A stretch of DNA of 64,000 bases, from NCBI GenBank assembly GCA_017562135.1, contig QEYB01001157.1:264568-328567 (forward strand). Reading direction: 5' to 3'. A model generated the notes under the pieces. It saw nothing but the letters and a program-made list of their open reading frames with translations, made no database searches and was not told the DNA's origin. The stretch comes from Dipylidium caninum. Its lineage: Eukaryota > Platyhelminthes > Cestoda > Cyclophyllidea > Dipylidiidae. Below, piece by piece: positions 45,901-59,370 of the stretch. Within the stretch, counting starts at the first letter, position 1; each line of letters starts with the position of its first letter. Both the position numbers and the translations under genes were made by a program.

Positions 45901-48026
45901 GACAAGTGAAACGAGTGCATAAGGGAGTTTTGGGGCGGACCGTTTAGAAGCCACAGAATGGCATTTCATTGTTCAGTTTTGGCGGGGCAGAAAAGCACGG
46001 CTTATGTGAGATGCACCAATAAAACTTTTCGGGGAGGCCATTCACTTGCCAACTAGGACGCTTGTTGAGAGGCTGGACGAAGTGACTCGCTACCAAACCG
46101 TCTGACTACGTCATTCGATGAACTGTGAACAGAGTTTCCAGCCCGAGGGCGTTTTTACTGGTCCCAAGAGTCTACGCCAGCCGCCACGGTAGCCGACACT
46201 CGCGGTGCGTGGACCGCTCGGGACAAAAGGCATGGCTGCGTGGAGGTGTGTGGACTCCGGTTCTGGTGGCGGTAGAATCCCGTTAGAGGCTGCACCGTAG
46301 TTTTCGCCTCGGTATCCTGCGGTTTTCAGTCCGAGTACACAGGGAGTGGCGCCTCCGCCTCCTCGAGCGCATTCACCCCGAGTATTTTGCCTCTTAGAGA
46401 AGGACATCATCCGCTCTCCCACGAATGAGAATTTAGCGGCTTCTTTTGCTTTCAGATGGTCATGTCCGTCGGGCGACGCTACTCCAACGTGGCTACAAAC
46501 TCCAGCTCTCCATACTTAATCCCTGCCTGGTCAGATCTCCTGTGCAGCAGCATCCGTATTACTTATTTATAATAGTCCGATGGTGTGCCCTAATATCATA
46601 AATCAGGCAGCTTCAGTTTAGTAGTTGCCTTCTGGAGTCCGCCCGCAGGCAGACACACCCCTGCCGGGTGGGATTGCAGCCTCCCACATAGTCTCAGTCC
46701 ACCGCATCGCGGAGAGGACTTCGACCTGCCATTGGGGAGGGATTCTCGAGGGCCCAAACCGAAGCGGCGGCGAAGCAATGCAAAGTCTGCTTGCGTGGAG
46801 ACAGTGGGGAGGACTTTATTATTACACCGCCTTCTGAGACTGAAACGACATCAATGATTATCTATAAGTTCTGTTATGATTATCTTGCTACTTATTAATG
46901 GCGAGTAGTTAATGTTTTGTAATGAGTCTGAGATATTTTATGCGTTCCCACCCGATTCGCTTTTGTGACTCTCAACAAATAGTATCTGCGCCTTTCTCCC
47001 TTTCTTAGTGGCGCCTTGCAAAACTTCAGTTCCGGCCACCAAGTTATCTCGCGCCTGCTCGATTTCTTCTGTCACGATGCGTTCTTCATGTTTTTAAAGG
47101 GATCAAAGACAGAAAGCCTGTCTCACCCCGGTCGCGTGACAACCCTAGTCTTGTCATAGTTGCCACTCGGCTACCGTTTGTTGCTCTGCTCTTCGGGGGT
47201 GCCTAAACGGTCACACGCCATTGCAAACAACGGGGAGGTGATACGCAAAAGTAAAAACCGCAAATTTCCCGATGATTTTCTTTATCTTCCATGCTAAAAG
47301 GCCGGGCTTAAGAGCCAAAAATCATGCACTGAAATTCGGGTTAGTAAGAAAATGGCGTCGTAGTTGTGAGGCCGTTTCATTCCCGTCGCGTAATTAGAGA
47401 CCACAAATCATCGACCAAAGGGTTCATATCACGGAAGGTTGAGACATGTGCTGCTCGCAGGTCGTGCATGGCGACGTAGAAGTTAGCCCCATCTCTGCCA
47501 TATTAACAAGAATAGAAGCCCTGTCTTTAAGCGCCCTAATTTTGTTGAGAACAGAAAACAAGATACGGTAGAAATTTGAAGTGCGGAAGGATCTCAAAAC
47601 CTTCATCATCTTCTAATTGCCAATTTATGAAAGTTTGATTTCGAGAAAGTGGAAACCAAAGAACAGCGTAATATAAATATGATATATACAATGCATGTAA
47701 TGTGTGCACCAGCGTATGCAACACATATAATGCAGATGCAATTTAGGGGAATATAATGGTTGCAATAGAAAGGACTTAATGAAATTGTTGCCCTGTTAGG
47801 ATACATTGTTTTAAATTTATTTCAACCAAAATAAAAATAATAACGTAACTGTACTATTTGTGCAAAAAACATAAGCTTGATATTTTTATTATTTGTGGAA
47901 GGCTGGTATATAATAGTAAATAATTTTAGTCTATCGCAGGCTAGTTTAAATGTATCACTTAAATCTTTCTATGACCTAGACTTATGTGAACTGCTTTACA
48001 CTTATTCATTTCGACAAACTGGGAAG
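42902..48026. other. Intergenic region between calbindin-type and MARVEL-type genes
   Basis: GC-rich to about 46,800, then AT-rich. At 44640-44920 an imperfect CCN/trinucleotide-rich stretch gives proline/serine frames on + and glycine/aspartate frames on minus. Neither frame has a recognised domain. Other open frames (43495-43962, 44115-44480, 45206-45607) look like chance in GC-rich sequence. Just upstream of the MARVEL gene a TATATAATA-like stretch occurs near 47907, which may be a promoter element. Confidence 0.5.
44640..44920. repeat. Imperfect CCN-type trinucleotide-rich stretch
   Basis: A run of variable CCG, CCA, CCT, CAC and TCG units without a strict period. It is open in frame on both strands, giving proline/serine-rich and glycine/aspartate-rich translations. 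The minus-strand frame continues into KEDKIANTDLLTELAPVFQ, which looks more protein-like, but I cannot attach it to any gene. Confidence 0.55.
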
Positions 48027-48729
48027 ATGGGTGTGGACAAGGCTTACCTTACTTCTGTGACGGGCATCATCAAGCTGGCTATCTGCCTATCACTAATTAT
48101 CACACTTATTTGCGCATCCATAAACTGTAGAGAATACCGGATATTCTTCCTCCTTGTCTCAATTTTTGGATTTCTATTTGAATTTGCATTTTACATCTGT
48201 TATCTCTTCAACCTTATTGGAAGGTTCAAGTTCAACGTGTCACTAATAGTAAGTGCAGATTTTGTGACCTAGTTCGTGCATGAAACGACCGTATTCTGTT
48301 AGTTTCACCTGAAATTTATTTTTCCCTGTGCTTAATTTTTATTCTAAATTTAGGACTTCAGCGTTTCGGTATGCATGGCGTGCCTTTCGTTTATTAATTT
48401 CGCTGTTGCCTGCGCGAAAGCAACAGGAAACCCACAAGATGGAGCTTCGGCGGTAATTTTACATCAAAAGACTTTTATCCTCGCATTAAACTACCTGTTC
48501 ATATACATTTTTTTGTGTGTGTTTTTAGTTCTTTTGGCTTGTGTTGTTGCTTCTGACCAGCGTAGACTCTTACTTTGCTTACCGTGACTGGCGAGGAGGT
48601 CGCCACGCACCCGCTCACGCCACAAACGCTGGTCCTTCCTTTGTATCTCAACCAGCGCAGTCTACTGCCAACGCTTCTTATCCAAATTTTTCAGAGGATA
48701 ACGTGCGGTCTTACGATTACCAGAATTAG
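48027..48729 (+). CDS. MARVEL-type four-span membrane protein
   Basis: Three exons, 48027-48248, 48354-48452 and 48529-48729, join in phase 0 and give 173 residues. Four hydrophobic helices are visible: one starting near residue 10 (VTGIIKLAICLSLIITLICA), one from about residue 37 (FFLLVSIFGFLFEFAFYICY), one early in exon 2 (FSVSVCMACLSFINFAVACA), and FFWLVLLLLTSVDSYF starting exon 3. The last helix followed by an aromatic/basic YFAYRDWR motif is typical of MARVEL-domain proteins such as the CMTM/plasmolipin group, which act in membrane apposition and vesicle trafficking. The cytosolic tail is short and rich in A, S, N and ends in YDYQN. The introns are short (105 and 76 nt). A stop-preceding polyA signal lies downstream. 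The exact subfamily is not resolved. An uncharacterised tetraspan protein is the alternative. Confidence 0.85.
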
Positions 48730-48937
48730 AAGTATGTTAAGTATTTCGTACAAGCGTATTTGTGGTCGGCTAATTTAGTATCGCTTTTTCCAGTTTACAT
48801 CCTCAGTTTACACCATAAAGTTCGTTTCTACTTTTCATCTGAGTATTCACATATGATGCGAACAATCTACATTTTGTTACTTTCTGGCTTCTCTCTCTAG
48901 TGAAACACTGACAGATGTGCAGTTCTCTTATATTTCT

Positions 48938-48943
48938 AATAAA
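48938..48943 (+). promoter_or_regulatory. Polyadenylation signal of the MARVEL-type gene
   Basis: AATAAA about 210 nt after the TAG at 48727-48729, the first canonical signal downstream on this strand. Confidence 0.55.
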
Positions 48944-51900
48944 CTTCAACATTAGGGTGATATTTTATGGGTAATACCGACCAAAAAGCTCGTTTTCAGT
49001 CGATGAAGCAGCAAACGTGATAATGTGGCCAAACTTTGTTAGAAACGTTTCCTTTATACAAGCATAATTTACTCGGTAGTTGTAAAAAAATCTGATAGTG
49101 GCGACGTATATGCCTCTATCCTCGAAGTGGAATGATCCTAACCCGAAGATGCCTTCAGCTCAGACAAGGAGATCACCTCAGTCTCATGCGTAGCCATGAG
49201 CTGTCTGATGTCACCACTTCTCGTCCCCAAAGCACTGAATTTTTGCTGGGATCATCGCTTAAATGCGTAACTTATTGTTTGGCACTTTAACTCTCACCTC
49301 TGCACCGCTAATGGCTCTGCATGACATTTGATCCCTTTTTTACGCATCGTTGTTCATGTTTAAGACTCTATCCCTCTCAAATTGCTATAAATTTCATACT
49401 GTTGAGTGTAAAAGAGACCTCCGCAGGCTTTACTCTGACGCTTAAACCCAAGTTAAAGAGTCGACAACATCCATTTTCCGAGCACAAACACTTGGACGAA
49501 GTGGTTTCAGTCTCTTACGAAGTATGTCTGTGTAGACCAAGGTTTCTGGCAAGTCCTCTCCTTTCTCCACAATTTTAACTAACGCGACTTTATGAAACCA
49601 ACTTGACCGACATGAAGGTGGCATTGTGTAAGTTTGTGGCGCAACAGTCCATGTTGCACAACACATCGGTAACGCTGTCGTACTGTTGTCCCCATTGTTA
49701 TGGTTAATCGTGCCAACATTGAGACTCTCTGAGCTGTGGGAGAGTCTCTGCGCCGTAGTGGCGTCCAATTGTGCCTCTTCTCGGTAGCCCTTTTCGTTCT
49801 TCACGCACCTCAGTGTGTACTTTGGCGGCGTCTCACTGTGATGAGACAACAAATACCATGGAGCAGTTAGACAGGCAAGTTGATTCACAAATTGTGCGTG
49901 ACAATGCCTGCTTGTGCTTGTTGAAGTGGCTTTTTAAGGGCACCGATCTGCAGAGCACACTTTTGTGGCGTTGACTGGCATTGAAAGGCACGTGACAGCT
50001 TGTCTGACCCTTCACCCATCCGCATGGAAAGGGAGAATTGTTGGAGATAAAAAATAAAAGGGGTGAAGATAAGAATCGGTCCATCACCAGATTGTGGCTC
50101 TTGCGAGGCTCTTCCTCGAGTAGTGTGGTGTCTTCCCAGCTGAGGATGCGCATTTAGGTGCCATTTGTGCGTTTCCCAGGCTTATTTTCTCTCCCGGTGG
50201 AGATTTTTCTTGCTAGTTTCACAAGAAGTTTCATGGTGGAGGTGCAAACACCGCTATGTGAAGCTGGAGTACACAAAAGCACACCTTTACACCCGCACCG
50301 GCACACAAGTGCCCCCGCCCGCATCCACAGGTTACACCGAAACCTTCCTCGATCCCGCGAGAAGGCCTCGTGTAGGGTTAATTTAAAATTAACGACGGAT
50401 GCAACGGGTGCTCGGCTTGACGAGCGTCCGCCTTCGCTTCCCTCAGGCGGGCGTGGAAGGCCACCGTGCGGGGAAAGGGGCAACCCAGTGACTTCTCCTC
50501 CTCTGTCTTGTAGACTCGCCTTCAGGCCCGGCTCAAGGCCCAACGGCTACTGAATGCAAATTTGAGTCAAATGAAGGAAGTTACAGAAATACTGTCATCC
50601 CCTCTATTTCCCGCCCTATGTACACTTCACCACTTGCTGGGTGCTTTCTCCCTTGCTTAATGCAGTTTACATTCCCAGTTTCCACCCATTTCTGCCTCTA
50701 ACGGGAATAGGCGGGGCGGGTTGTGTGTCTCCGAGCACTGCCTGGTGCCGCGGTGGGGCAAAGTTTTGCGTTAACTTCTTCCTGTTAATAGTCCGATGGC
50801 GGGAAACTAGCTTTAAGAGCACCATCGGGGAGAAAACCCCGACTTCGGGGCGCCGAAAGTCAACAGGAGGCATTTTAGACTGCTCTGCCTTTCGGGATGT
50901 TTCCTCACCCATGGAGGAGGCCTCGCCCTCTTCCCACAGCCTGTTCGCTCACTCCTCCTCCCGCGAGGGAGGTGCGACCGGGCAGAGCAGACGGTGGGCA
51001 TCGTCTCTTGTCGCCTCTGGACGTGAAGACGTGGCAACAAGAGACGGCGCAGTCATCCCACGACTTCCCCTCCCTCCCATCCGAGCCGAGTGCCGCAATT
51101 AGGAGCCCCGCAGGCAGTCACAGCGGCGCATTAATTGCTCCACATGTTTCCTAGCCGCCCCCTGATGAGAAGCGCCTCTCGGGGGCTGGAGCCAAGCGCC
51201 CCGAGGACCCTCAGTCCTGAGAAAACCGGGGCGGGGCGGCAGTTCAAGTTGCCCGTCTTGAGTGTTTTAAACAGTAGGAGGCACGAAGCCCCGCCTCTGG
51301 CGAAGGACGAACTGCCTTTGCATGCTTCTACTTCCAAGCAGTTGCTTCTCTTCGGGGTCAATGAAGGCGATTCGCGCGAACTTTTTGGCCTTATGGACTT
51401 GGCGATTAGGCCGGGGGACTTCTCGCCCCGCTGGAGCCTGCGTTGAGGATGAATGAAGCCTTACAAAATCGTTCTCAACGACTCTGTCTTATGAAGAGTC
51501 GTCTGCGGAGAGGCGTTTACCTACGAAGTGCCTAAAATAGACTGCTGGTTGAATTACGAGTGACTAAAAAATCTCGTGCTTCACACATGCGGTAATTACG
51601 ACTCGTGAAGTGGGAAAATCAGCAAACCGAAAGTGTTTCAGTGACGCCGCTCCGCCTCCGCTCGCAGGCGGTGGAGTCCCCGGGGCAAAGAGTGCCCAGA
51701 GGGAGGCAACCAACGCGCCTCGACTGTTTCCTCTCGTGCCGAGGTGGTCACCAGCACTTCCGATCGCCCGCGGAGGCCTCGTCGCGGCGATACCACGCCC
51801 TGTCTAGGGTTTGAAGAGGCAACACAATTTGCATTCCTCGACACTCCAAGGGCCTTTAGGCGACTGCGGCTGCCAGAAATTCTCGTGTGACGTGAAGAAA

Positions 51901-54900
51901 ATCGCAGTTTTTACTAAGTTGTGGGTGCGGAAATTTGAGAAGGGCTAAAATTTTGCGGTTTCGCTGCTCAAAGCGAGTTTGGACAGGCGTTAGTGAGTCC
52001 GTCGAACGGAGTGTCCTCCGTCGCCCCTTCGCCTTCTCCGCAGCATGTGGACGAAGTCACCGACTAGACCGCGCTACGACCGGCGAAAAACGGCCTCGAA
52101 GGCAAGTTGTTCCCGGCCCATCGTGCGGAGCGGGATGGATCCCCCTCTCTGCCCGTCGTCTCTCGACGAGTTCGTGGTTAGGAGAGGCGTCTTCACAGTC
52201 GCCGCCTCCAGGCCCTGCCCTCCGCCACCGCCGCCACCCCCGCCTACACCCCAAAATAAGAAGTGGTGCCGTTTTTTGGTAGAGGGATTTTCTCTCACAC
52301 CCGTTTGCTTACTACCCTGCGGCTTGAGGGTTTCCTGCTGGGCTGAGTGGCTGGTTGAAGGGCAAAGGCTCAATTCATTGCGATTAGGTAGTAGATCTAA
52401 TCCTCTTTTGCATGAAGGCAGCCGATGAAACATTCGACGCCGCTTCCACCCACGATCGCGCGACGCAACTGGCCCTGCCAGCCGAGTTGTGAGACAATTC
52501 TCCCTCGGTCGCGCCTTCCGCCTTGCTCAAACCGGCCCGGTGCTCTCCGACTAATCGGAGGCTATTCGGCTTCTCGTCTGGCCAGACGAGCGGAGACGAT
52601 CACGCCAATGTTTCAAGGAACACCAAGTCAGACCAGCGAAAGCGGAGGTCGCCGATAGATCACGCGGATGTCGAAGAGATTGAGTGGGGGTGAGAGACGA
52701 CGACCGGGTGAAGAGTCGTCTGTCGCGAAGGATACCCGGCAGGCGGGGAGGTGACCTCGGAAACGAGGGGAAGAGCGCCAGAAGAGGCGGAACTCCTCCC
52801 ATCAGGAGAGGAAATGTTTAAGTTAATTATAAAAAATATTCCATCCCCGACACGTCAGACCGGCGAGTGTGCCAAGTGGGGCGGGTGAAAGTGGAGCATC
52901 GCATTCTAGGCTCGTAAGCACACAACTTTTTGGGGGTGCCTGGCGCCAGGAAAGGCGTCTCTCCTGCCCTCGTAATTGCATATTTGGCGCGAAAATCTCG
53001 AGTCTTCCGCCTCCTCGTCTTTTCCCCGTCTCCTCCTCCCCGGTTGCCAAGCAGGTGCGACTGCAGATGAGGCCAGTGGGCGGGAGAACTCCGCGGAATC
53101 TCCTCCAAACTACCAACGACAAGGCGACTCCTGGAACCACACCCCAAAAAACGTCATAATCACCTTCGCACAACTAAAAGCCGCGACTTTTTACGCGTGT
53201 GTCTGAATTATGCAAATTGGGGTGATTCGGTGGACGAGTGTTGGCACTTTAACGCAGTCAGCCCGAAAAACGGGGGCGTTTTACCGTCTGTGACGAGCTC
53301 CTCGGACGGACGGGATGTCCTAGTGTCGGCCTCATCAAGGTGCCTTCCTCCTTCCCCTCCTCACACCCGTTCCGAGGCTGAACACTCGCCAATGTGGGCT
53401 CCGCAGAGGGGCGCATGTCCGGCCGAAAAAGTGGCCTCCGGACAGCCCTTCTGTCCGCTAGTGGGAGGGGTGTTGCAACGGGCGGAGGGCGCACCCAGCG
53501 TTGTTAGGCTGGCAGGAGAAACAGCTTGCGGAGGTGTTTTTTTTTCGCCGCCGAAGTTAACCGACCGGCTCGGTCCGATGCCGACGGCCGAGAAGGATCT
53601 CACCGCGAAAATGTCCATTCCACACGATGATGAGTGCGGAAGAAACGAGGGTTGACTTCTGCCTCGAGGGAGGTTCAACGGCCGCGACGAAGACAAAGCT
53701 TCGCCGAGCCGTGAGGCAACTCGTGAGCCTCGATGAATTCAATCACTCCGTCGGTGAATTTTCTACACGAAAATGGAGGAAAGATGGAGACCAAAGAAGA
53801 GGCAGAACAACGGGAATTTCGGTTGTCAAGCCATAACTAACGCCTCCCATCTGATCGACTTCTTCGGCGTCGGCGACGCGTCGAGCACCCCCGCCTCGGA
53901 CTACCGGGGCGGAGAACTTTCGAATTTCCGTTTGGACGCAAACGACACTAACGGCGCCGCTGTTTTGTGTTGCGCAATCGTCTCGACGGCGGTGCGGAGC
54001 CGCCTTCCTGCCCGCTTCAACGGATCTCGGCCTCACTGGCTGTATGTTTCTGCAGCTGCCAGTCTGTCCTCGCACTCTTCCACCATTCGCCTCAACGCAA
54101 AGTCACTGCAACTGTCTGAGTTCCTCTAAATAACATCTAAGTGGGTGCTCACCGGCTTGTGAGTGTGTCAAAAGGCCTGTTGCACCACCTTCGTCAACGG
54201 GGCGAGGCTTAGGAGGACAGAGGAGGAGGAGGCCTCCGCCTCAAGACGGCCTCAAGGCAGACGAAATGGAGGCGAAGAGTGCGCAACTCGCCTCCGATCG
54301 CCCCACTTGTCACGCGTTTCACCGAGTGGCACGGCGTGTCGGTGAGTCTTCACCGACGCCATTTGCCCTCTTCTCACAGCATGACTTCACACGCCCACGT
54401 GAGGAGATTAAAACTAATCAACGCGGCGATCGCACACTCACACACACACATGCACAAACACACGCTCACAAACTCACACGCGGAGGAAATGACTTATGAC
54501 TGCCTTGTTTGGGGAGCCAATTAAATGCCACATCTCCAGCGCTTGCAGCCTCATTTCCGTCTTGGAGGGTCTCACGTGGTCTCTCCTCTCCCCCTCATCG
54601 TGGCCTCCCCCGCCGTGTTTCCCTCCCCTTCTGGTCTCCGTCCTCGTCCACTCGTTGGCCCCCTTCCCGTCACCTTCTGATCGCGTCCTGGAACATCCGT
54701 CCTCCCCTCTTCCATCCGTCGTCCAACGTCCCCCATTGTCCCCCAGTCGTCTCCCCGCCTCCCAACCTCCCTCGTCCTCTCCTGATCCCGCCTTGGACCA
54801 CTCGTCCCCACACTTTACCCTTCGCCTGTCCCCTGCCCTCCTCGTTTCTCTCGCCGCCTTCATTTTTCACCTTTTGACGCACGCAAAAACCCACGCCCAA

Positions 54901-57900
54901 ACACAACTAACCGAAGCACGAGACGTGGGCTATTGGTTCCACTTCACCGAGTCTTGAACACTAACTCAACGACCTACTTACGTGAGCAGTTGGCCCAGAC
55001 ACCTCAAAGGTGTTTCTGCCGTGTGTGTTTTGTCGTGGCACGTCGCCACAACGTCAGAATGCCTGAAGAGAGCGAGAGCGAGAGCGAGAAAAGCAGAAGA
55101 AGCATAAGAGGAGGATTGTGTGCACCTACAATAGTTTTATGGTCATTAGAGGAATGACGAAGGTTTGGCAAGAGTGTCGGAGACAAAGTCATTGCGTGGA
55201 GGCCACTCAGAAGAGTGCTTGAGTCATTCATAGTGGGGGTGCGTGTTAAAAGTCTCAAATGGTGTTTAAGAGGATGAATTTAGGCAACTACTTTTTTCCG
55301 TAGAAGTAGTATCTATCTTTGTACAATACTTGAAGGCAACTTACTTCAGAAAAGAAAGGCTGAGGCTTTACGAAGCGACTTAATTGATCGGAAACATTAT
55401 TCCTACGAAGTGCAACTGAAATGACGTCAAGAGAGATGGAACCGTGCTTCGCCGAGACCATTGTCGTCTCGTTGTTGTTGCAGCCTTGAGAAAGCCTCCC
55501 CCTTATCACCGTAACTCGTCCGAGAAAGAGGGAGAAAGATCACTTCGTGGATAGTACCACTCGTTGGTTGCACTAATGGGAGAAGTCATTTTTTAACAAG
55601 GCAGAAATGATCTGGTAAATGACAAGGACCGAAAGCATAGTCGACATACGCGCAGAGGAGAGGAGAGAATTTTTACTGGCAAACCACTCGCATTGCTTCA
55701 ACGGAAAGGCCGTTGTAAATCGTGGTCTGAACATCCAAAAGAGCTATAAAAAGAAAAGTCAGGCCATAATGACTTATGGTGCATCCTAAGCCAGAGGCTG
55801 TTATGACTAATTTAAAAGTTTAAACAAGCCTAAGACCTGCCTATTTCGTCCCCTAGGTGATACTGACATTGTGCAACCCCTCTCCGACTATTTCAGTATT
55901 TCAAAGCCAAGGTGTTAAGCGCAAAAACCATGTGCAATCAAATAATATTGAACCTGCGATCGCATTTACGCCTACCTTTATCACCTACTTAAATTCATCA
56001 GTAACATGTTTTATTTGGCCTTTTTCTCTGCTGCAGCGAGTGAGGCACTTCAATTTGACTGCAAATGAAATTTAGACAGACTGGAAATGCAAAAAGTGTG
56101 TGGATAAACCCAAAAGTAATCCTCCGTGTCTACACAAAGTAATGCGCCAAGATATGCCACGGACTCGTCTCCAAGCAAGCTTCACCTCGACCAATACCTG
56201 GAAATGTCGAATTTTTTACTCTTCCACTCCCCCTCCCAGTGTAGATTCCTTCTACCGCATACCATGAACAAGCTACTTTATCTCCAGAGCAGATGGACGT
56301 CCAAGATGCCTCCTGGTCTGAGTATATTGTAATGTAGCGCATGTTGACGTTTTCAAACACTTTTTGACCAGACGCCGTTAACCAGGTATCCTGAATACCG
56401 GTTGTAATGGAGAATAATCGCGCGTTAGAATGCAAATAACTTTTACTCAAGCTCAATTTTCCATTGCGATGCCAAAGAGGACTTCTAGAACAATGACGCC
56501 TTTATCAAAGTGTAACGGAAAATTTGACGAGGTGTGAAGAAATGCAGTTACTCCTTGAATTGGAATGTACCAACTACGCCCGCATTCCGGGTAAAAGTAA
56601 TCAGTTGGCGGACTCTGTTGACACGCCCTACTGGTGGAAGGTGTAGCATCCTCTTGACAACAGGAATTTCATTTTGCGATGGTGAAATACCTGATAGTGA
56701 ATGAGAATGACTCTTGTCTGTCTGATCTGCCTGTGAGTTGTGCGTCCTCATTTCGTCGGCTGGCCGCAATTCCTCCCCCTTTGCAGTCGCGCTGAAAGGG
56801 AGAAGGCGAATGAGAAAGAAAAAGAGAAAGAGAACGAGAGAAAAAGTGGGGTTGGGCGACAATTCCACACACAATTTAGTTTCTTAACGCCAAATTTCCG
56901 TGTCTTACGGCACCGTTTCATTTCAGGGAATTGAAGCAACCGCACGCCAGCTCCCACCCCTCAGAATCCTCATTTTATTTAATTACTTTAAAAGTACAAA
57001 TCAACCGCAGGTTTTCAGAGTTGTCATACCACTTTTGTCTTCTGCTCTTTAACGCACTTGTAAGCTTTCGTTTTTACTTATTAAGAAAAATTTAAATCAG
57101 TTGGCCAAACAAATCACTCAGTAGAAATGTGAATTCTAAAATTGCTCATGATGTCACAATGCGGAGAGATGCTAAGTGTTCAAAAACCATTTGTAAACTA
57201 CTTAAATTGTGAATCAAGTAGCGTGAATAGAGGACAAGTGTGTCCTGAATCAGTTCTCCCTAATTTTATGGCTGCCCGCCTCTAACGCATGCTTTCACGA
57301 CCGTTTCTTCGTCGAGGAGACGAGTTCCCAAGTGGATCTCGCCGCATTAACCGCTGCTTTGGACGCCAGATCCACTTAAGCCCTCACATTACTCCGTCGG
57401 CAAACTCTGTCGAGGTTCTTCTACCTCGCCGACTCCCATTCCTCCATTCACAGGCAGACATTGAGAGGCTGAGGGTGTCTCCTCCCCGAGTGCCCTCTCC
57501 GGGGTCTGCTGGAGATCAACGCAGCTATCCGCTACTTCACCGAACCGATTCCGGCAAACTAACACAATTTGACTGCCCCCGTGGAATTCTTGTGCCTCAG
57601 CCAGAAGTCATGTGCCCACGAGGGTCAACGCCGGAGTCGTGCGGCCATTGGGAGGCAGCATCGCGGACGGGTTTCTACTCACCTTCGAGCCACTTCGGCG
57701 CCATAAGGGCGAAATGGGCAGGACAGGCTGAGAAGCTGAGTTGACGCCAAATGGAGACTTGAGACTTTGAAGTCCACAAGGAATCCAACATATCTTCCAA
57801 TTTAAAGGCATCAATCCACAAATCAATTCACCCTTTTCCCCACCGAGAGTGGAGAAGCCGAAATCACCCAGCTTTGTTCGCACAAGACCGGCAGGTGGAA

Positions 57901-59370
57901 GGTAACTTTTTGCCTCCTCAATTAAAATAATCCTCCACTTGGCGGATGGAAGAGACGTTGGCTTTCAAGGTGGGGCGCCTTTCGGTGCCCCGTCGCCATG
58001 TTACTCACGCCCGGTTCGGCCTGTTGACTGTCCACCACACGATCGCCGTCCTCTTTCCCTTCGCCCCGAAAATTCCTCTCTCTCCACCGCGAATACAACC
58101 GCGGAGGCTCGGCCGGCATTTACTCTCCTCCTCGCCTGAAGCCTTACTGCTTTGCGGAGAGAATGTCGGGCGGGCCAGGGCGTGTCGGTGTTGCCAGCTG
58201 GTGAAAGGAGCATGTCACGCCCGAAGGGTGTGTTTTCCTCTTCTCTGCCTTCCGATGACACAAACGCCACGGTGATGAGTCGATGACGTCGACAGCATCA
58301 GCGAGTTAACGTCAAACGTATAAATTGCGGTGGCGGTGGAGGAGGTGGCGGCGGCGGTGCTCCGACGACTACGACGACGATGGTGAGCATTGCCATGCCA
58401 TGTCACATTAATTCTGGCGATTAGGCCCGCGAGTGGGTCTTCAAGCAATGCGACAAGTACCAGCCGCAGGTGGACGGAGACTTCGTCCGTAATGCTGTCC
58501 CAAAGAACACTTGCCTCCCGTCCCACACCGCAAACAGCCTCCGCCTCCCCAAATCCTCTGTCGTATACTTGGTCTCGGAGGCGCCCCCGGCGGTTCCCCG
58601 AGATCCCGCGGCCCTTCACACCGGCAAGATTTTGGTTGTGCGGCCTCACATTGGTGCATTATTACGCGGAATCTCTTCTACTTTACCTTCCCCGTGGACT
58701 TGTAGACTCGTTGGGAGGCATTGGAAGGCGTCCACTGCTTGCCCGCTTGCAGTCCGAGCTTGGAGTAGCGGCGGTGGACCGTTTCACACCGGTTAATTAG
58801 AGCCTTTGTGCGTGTGGTTGAAGAGGCAACTTTGTCACACTTCACTTCAGCCTCAAATTATACTGATTAACGTCAAGTAGTCACCCGTCGGTAGAGCCGC
58901 ATGACGGCAGTGGTGAGCCCCCGAGAGAGGGTGGAGATTAACGCGCCCGAAAGGCGTATAAACCACAGCTAAATAAGCGACATTCTTCTTCACACCTTGT
59001 CCAGTGTGCCTCAGAAAGGGGAATAGAAGGCGCCTGAATGGGAAATAAAGCCACCCACGGAGGGTGGACACGAAGGCGTCGTGAGGAGGGGCGGAAACCG
59101 TCGAGAGTGGAGGACCGGGAGGGGAGAGGGAGGACCGAGTTGGCGCGACCGGGCCACTCACAGCCCGGTTTCACGGCATCCCTCGCGTGGGAGGAGCATC
59201 GCCGTCCAACAGTGGACGGAAAGGAGTCACAAAGGAAAAAAAATTCCACTGACGTTAAAGAAGGTGACTTGTTAGTTTGCACCAATGAGAGGCGGCGTAC
59301 CAATCGTCGTCAGGGGCACACAATTTGATATTTAAGAGGCAATTAGAGATTGGAGAAAGTAGACGCAATT
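48944..59370. other. Long intergenic region without a supported gene
   Basis: AT-rich to about 50,150, GC-rich from 50,400 to 54,900, AT-rich 54,960-57,250, then GC-rich again to the ENPP gene. It holds a palindrome at 50377-50393, short CA and GAGAGC repeats (54432-54480, 55069-55089), and a CT-rich degenerate repeat tract at 54580-54860. A splice-bounded stretch near 58426-58490 reads like an exon (REWVFKQCDKYQPQVDGDFV) but has no partner. The many 60-150-codon open frames in GC-rich parts carry no domain I recognise. Confidence 0.5.
54580..54860 (+). repeat. Pyrimidine-rich degenerate repeat tract
   Basis: The + strand is dominated by CT-rich units resembling CCCTCCTCGTC with variable spacing. 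No strict period is evident by eye. The resulting proline/serine open frames on + and glycine/arginine frames on minus are explained by this composition. Confidence 0.5.

Noticed and set aside
49442..49888. 148-codon minus frame that looked retroelement-like
   Set aside because: No gag, protease, reverse transcriptase or RNase H motif and no flanking repeats.
58426..58490. Exon-like segment reading REWVFKQCDKYQPQVDGDFV after a GATTAG acceptor
   Set aside because: No partner exon upstream or downstream and family not recognised.
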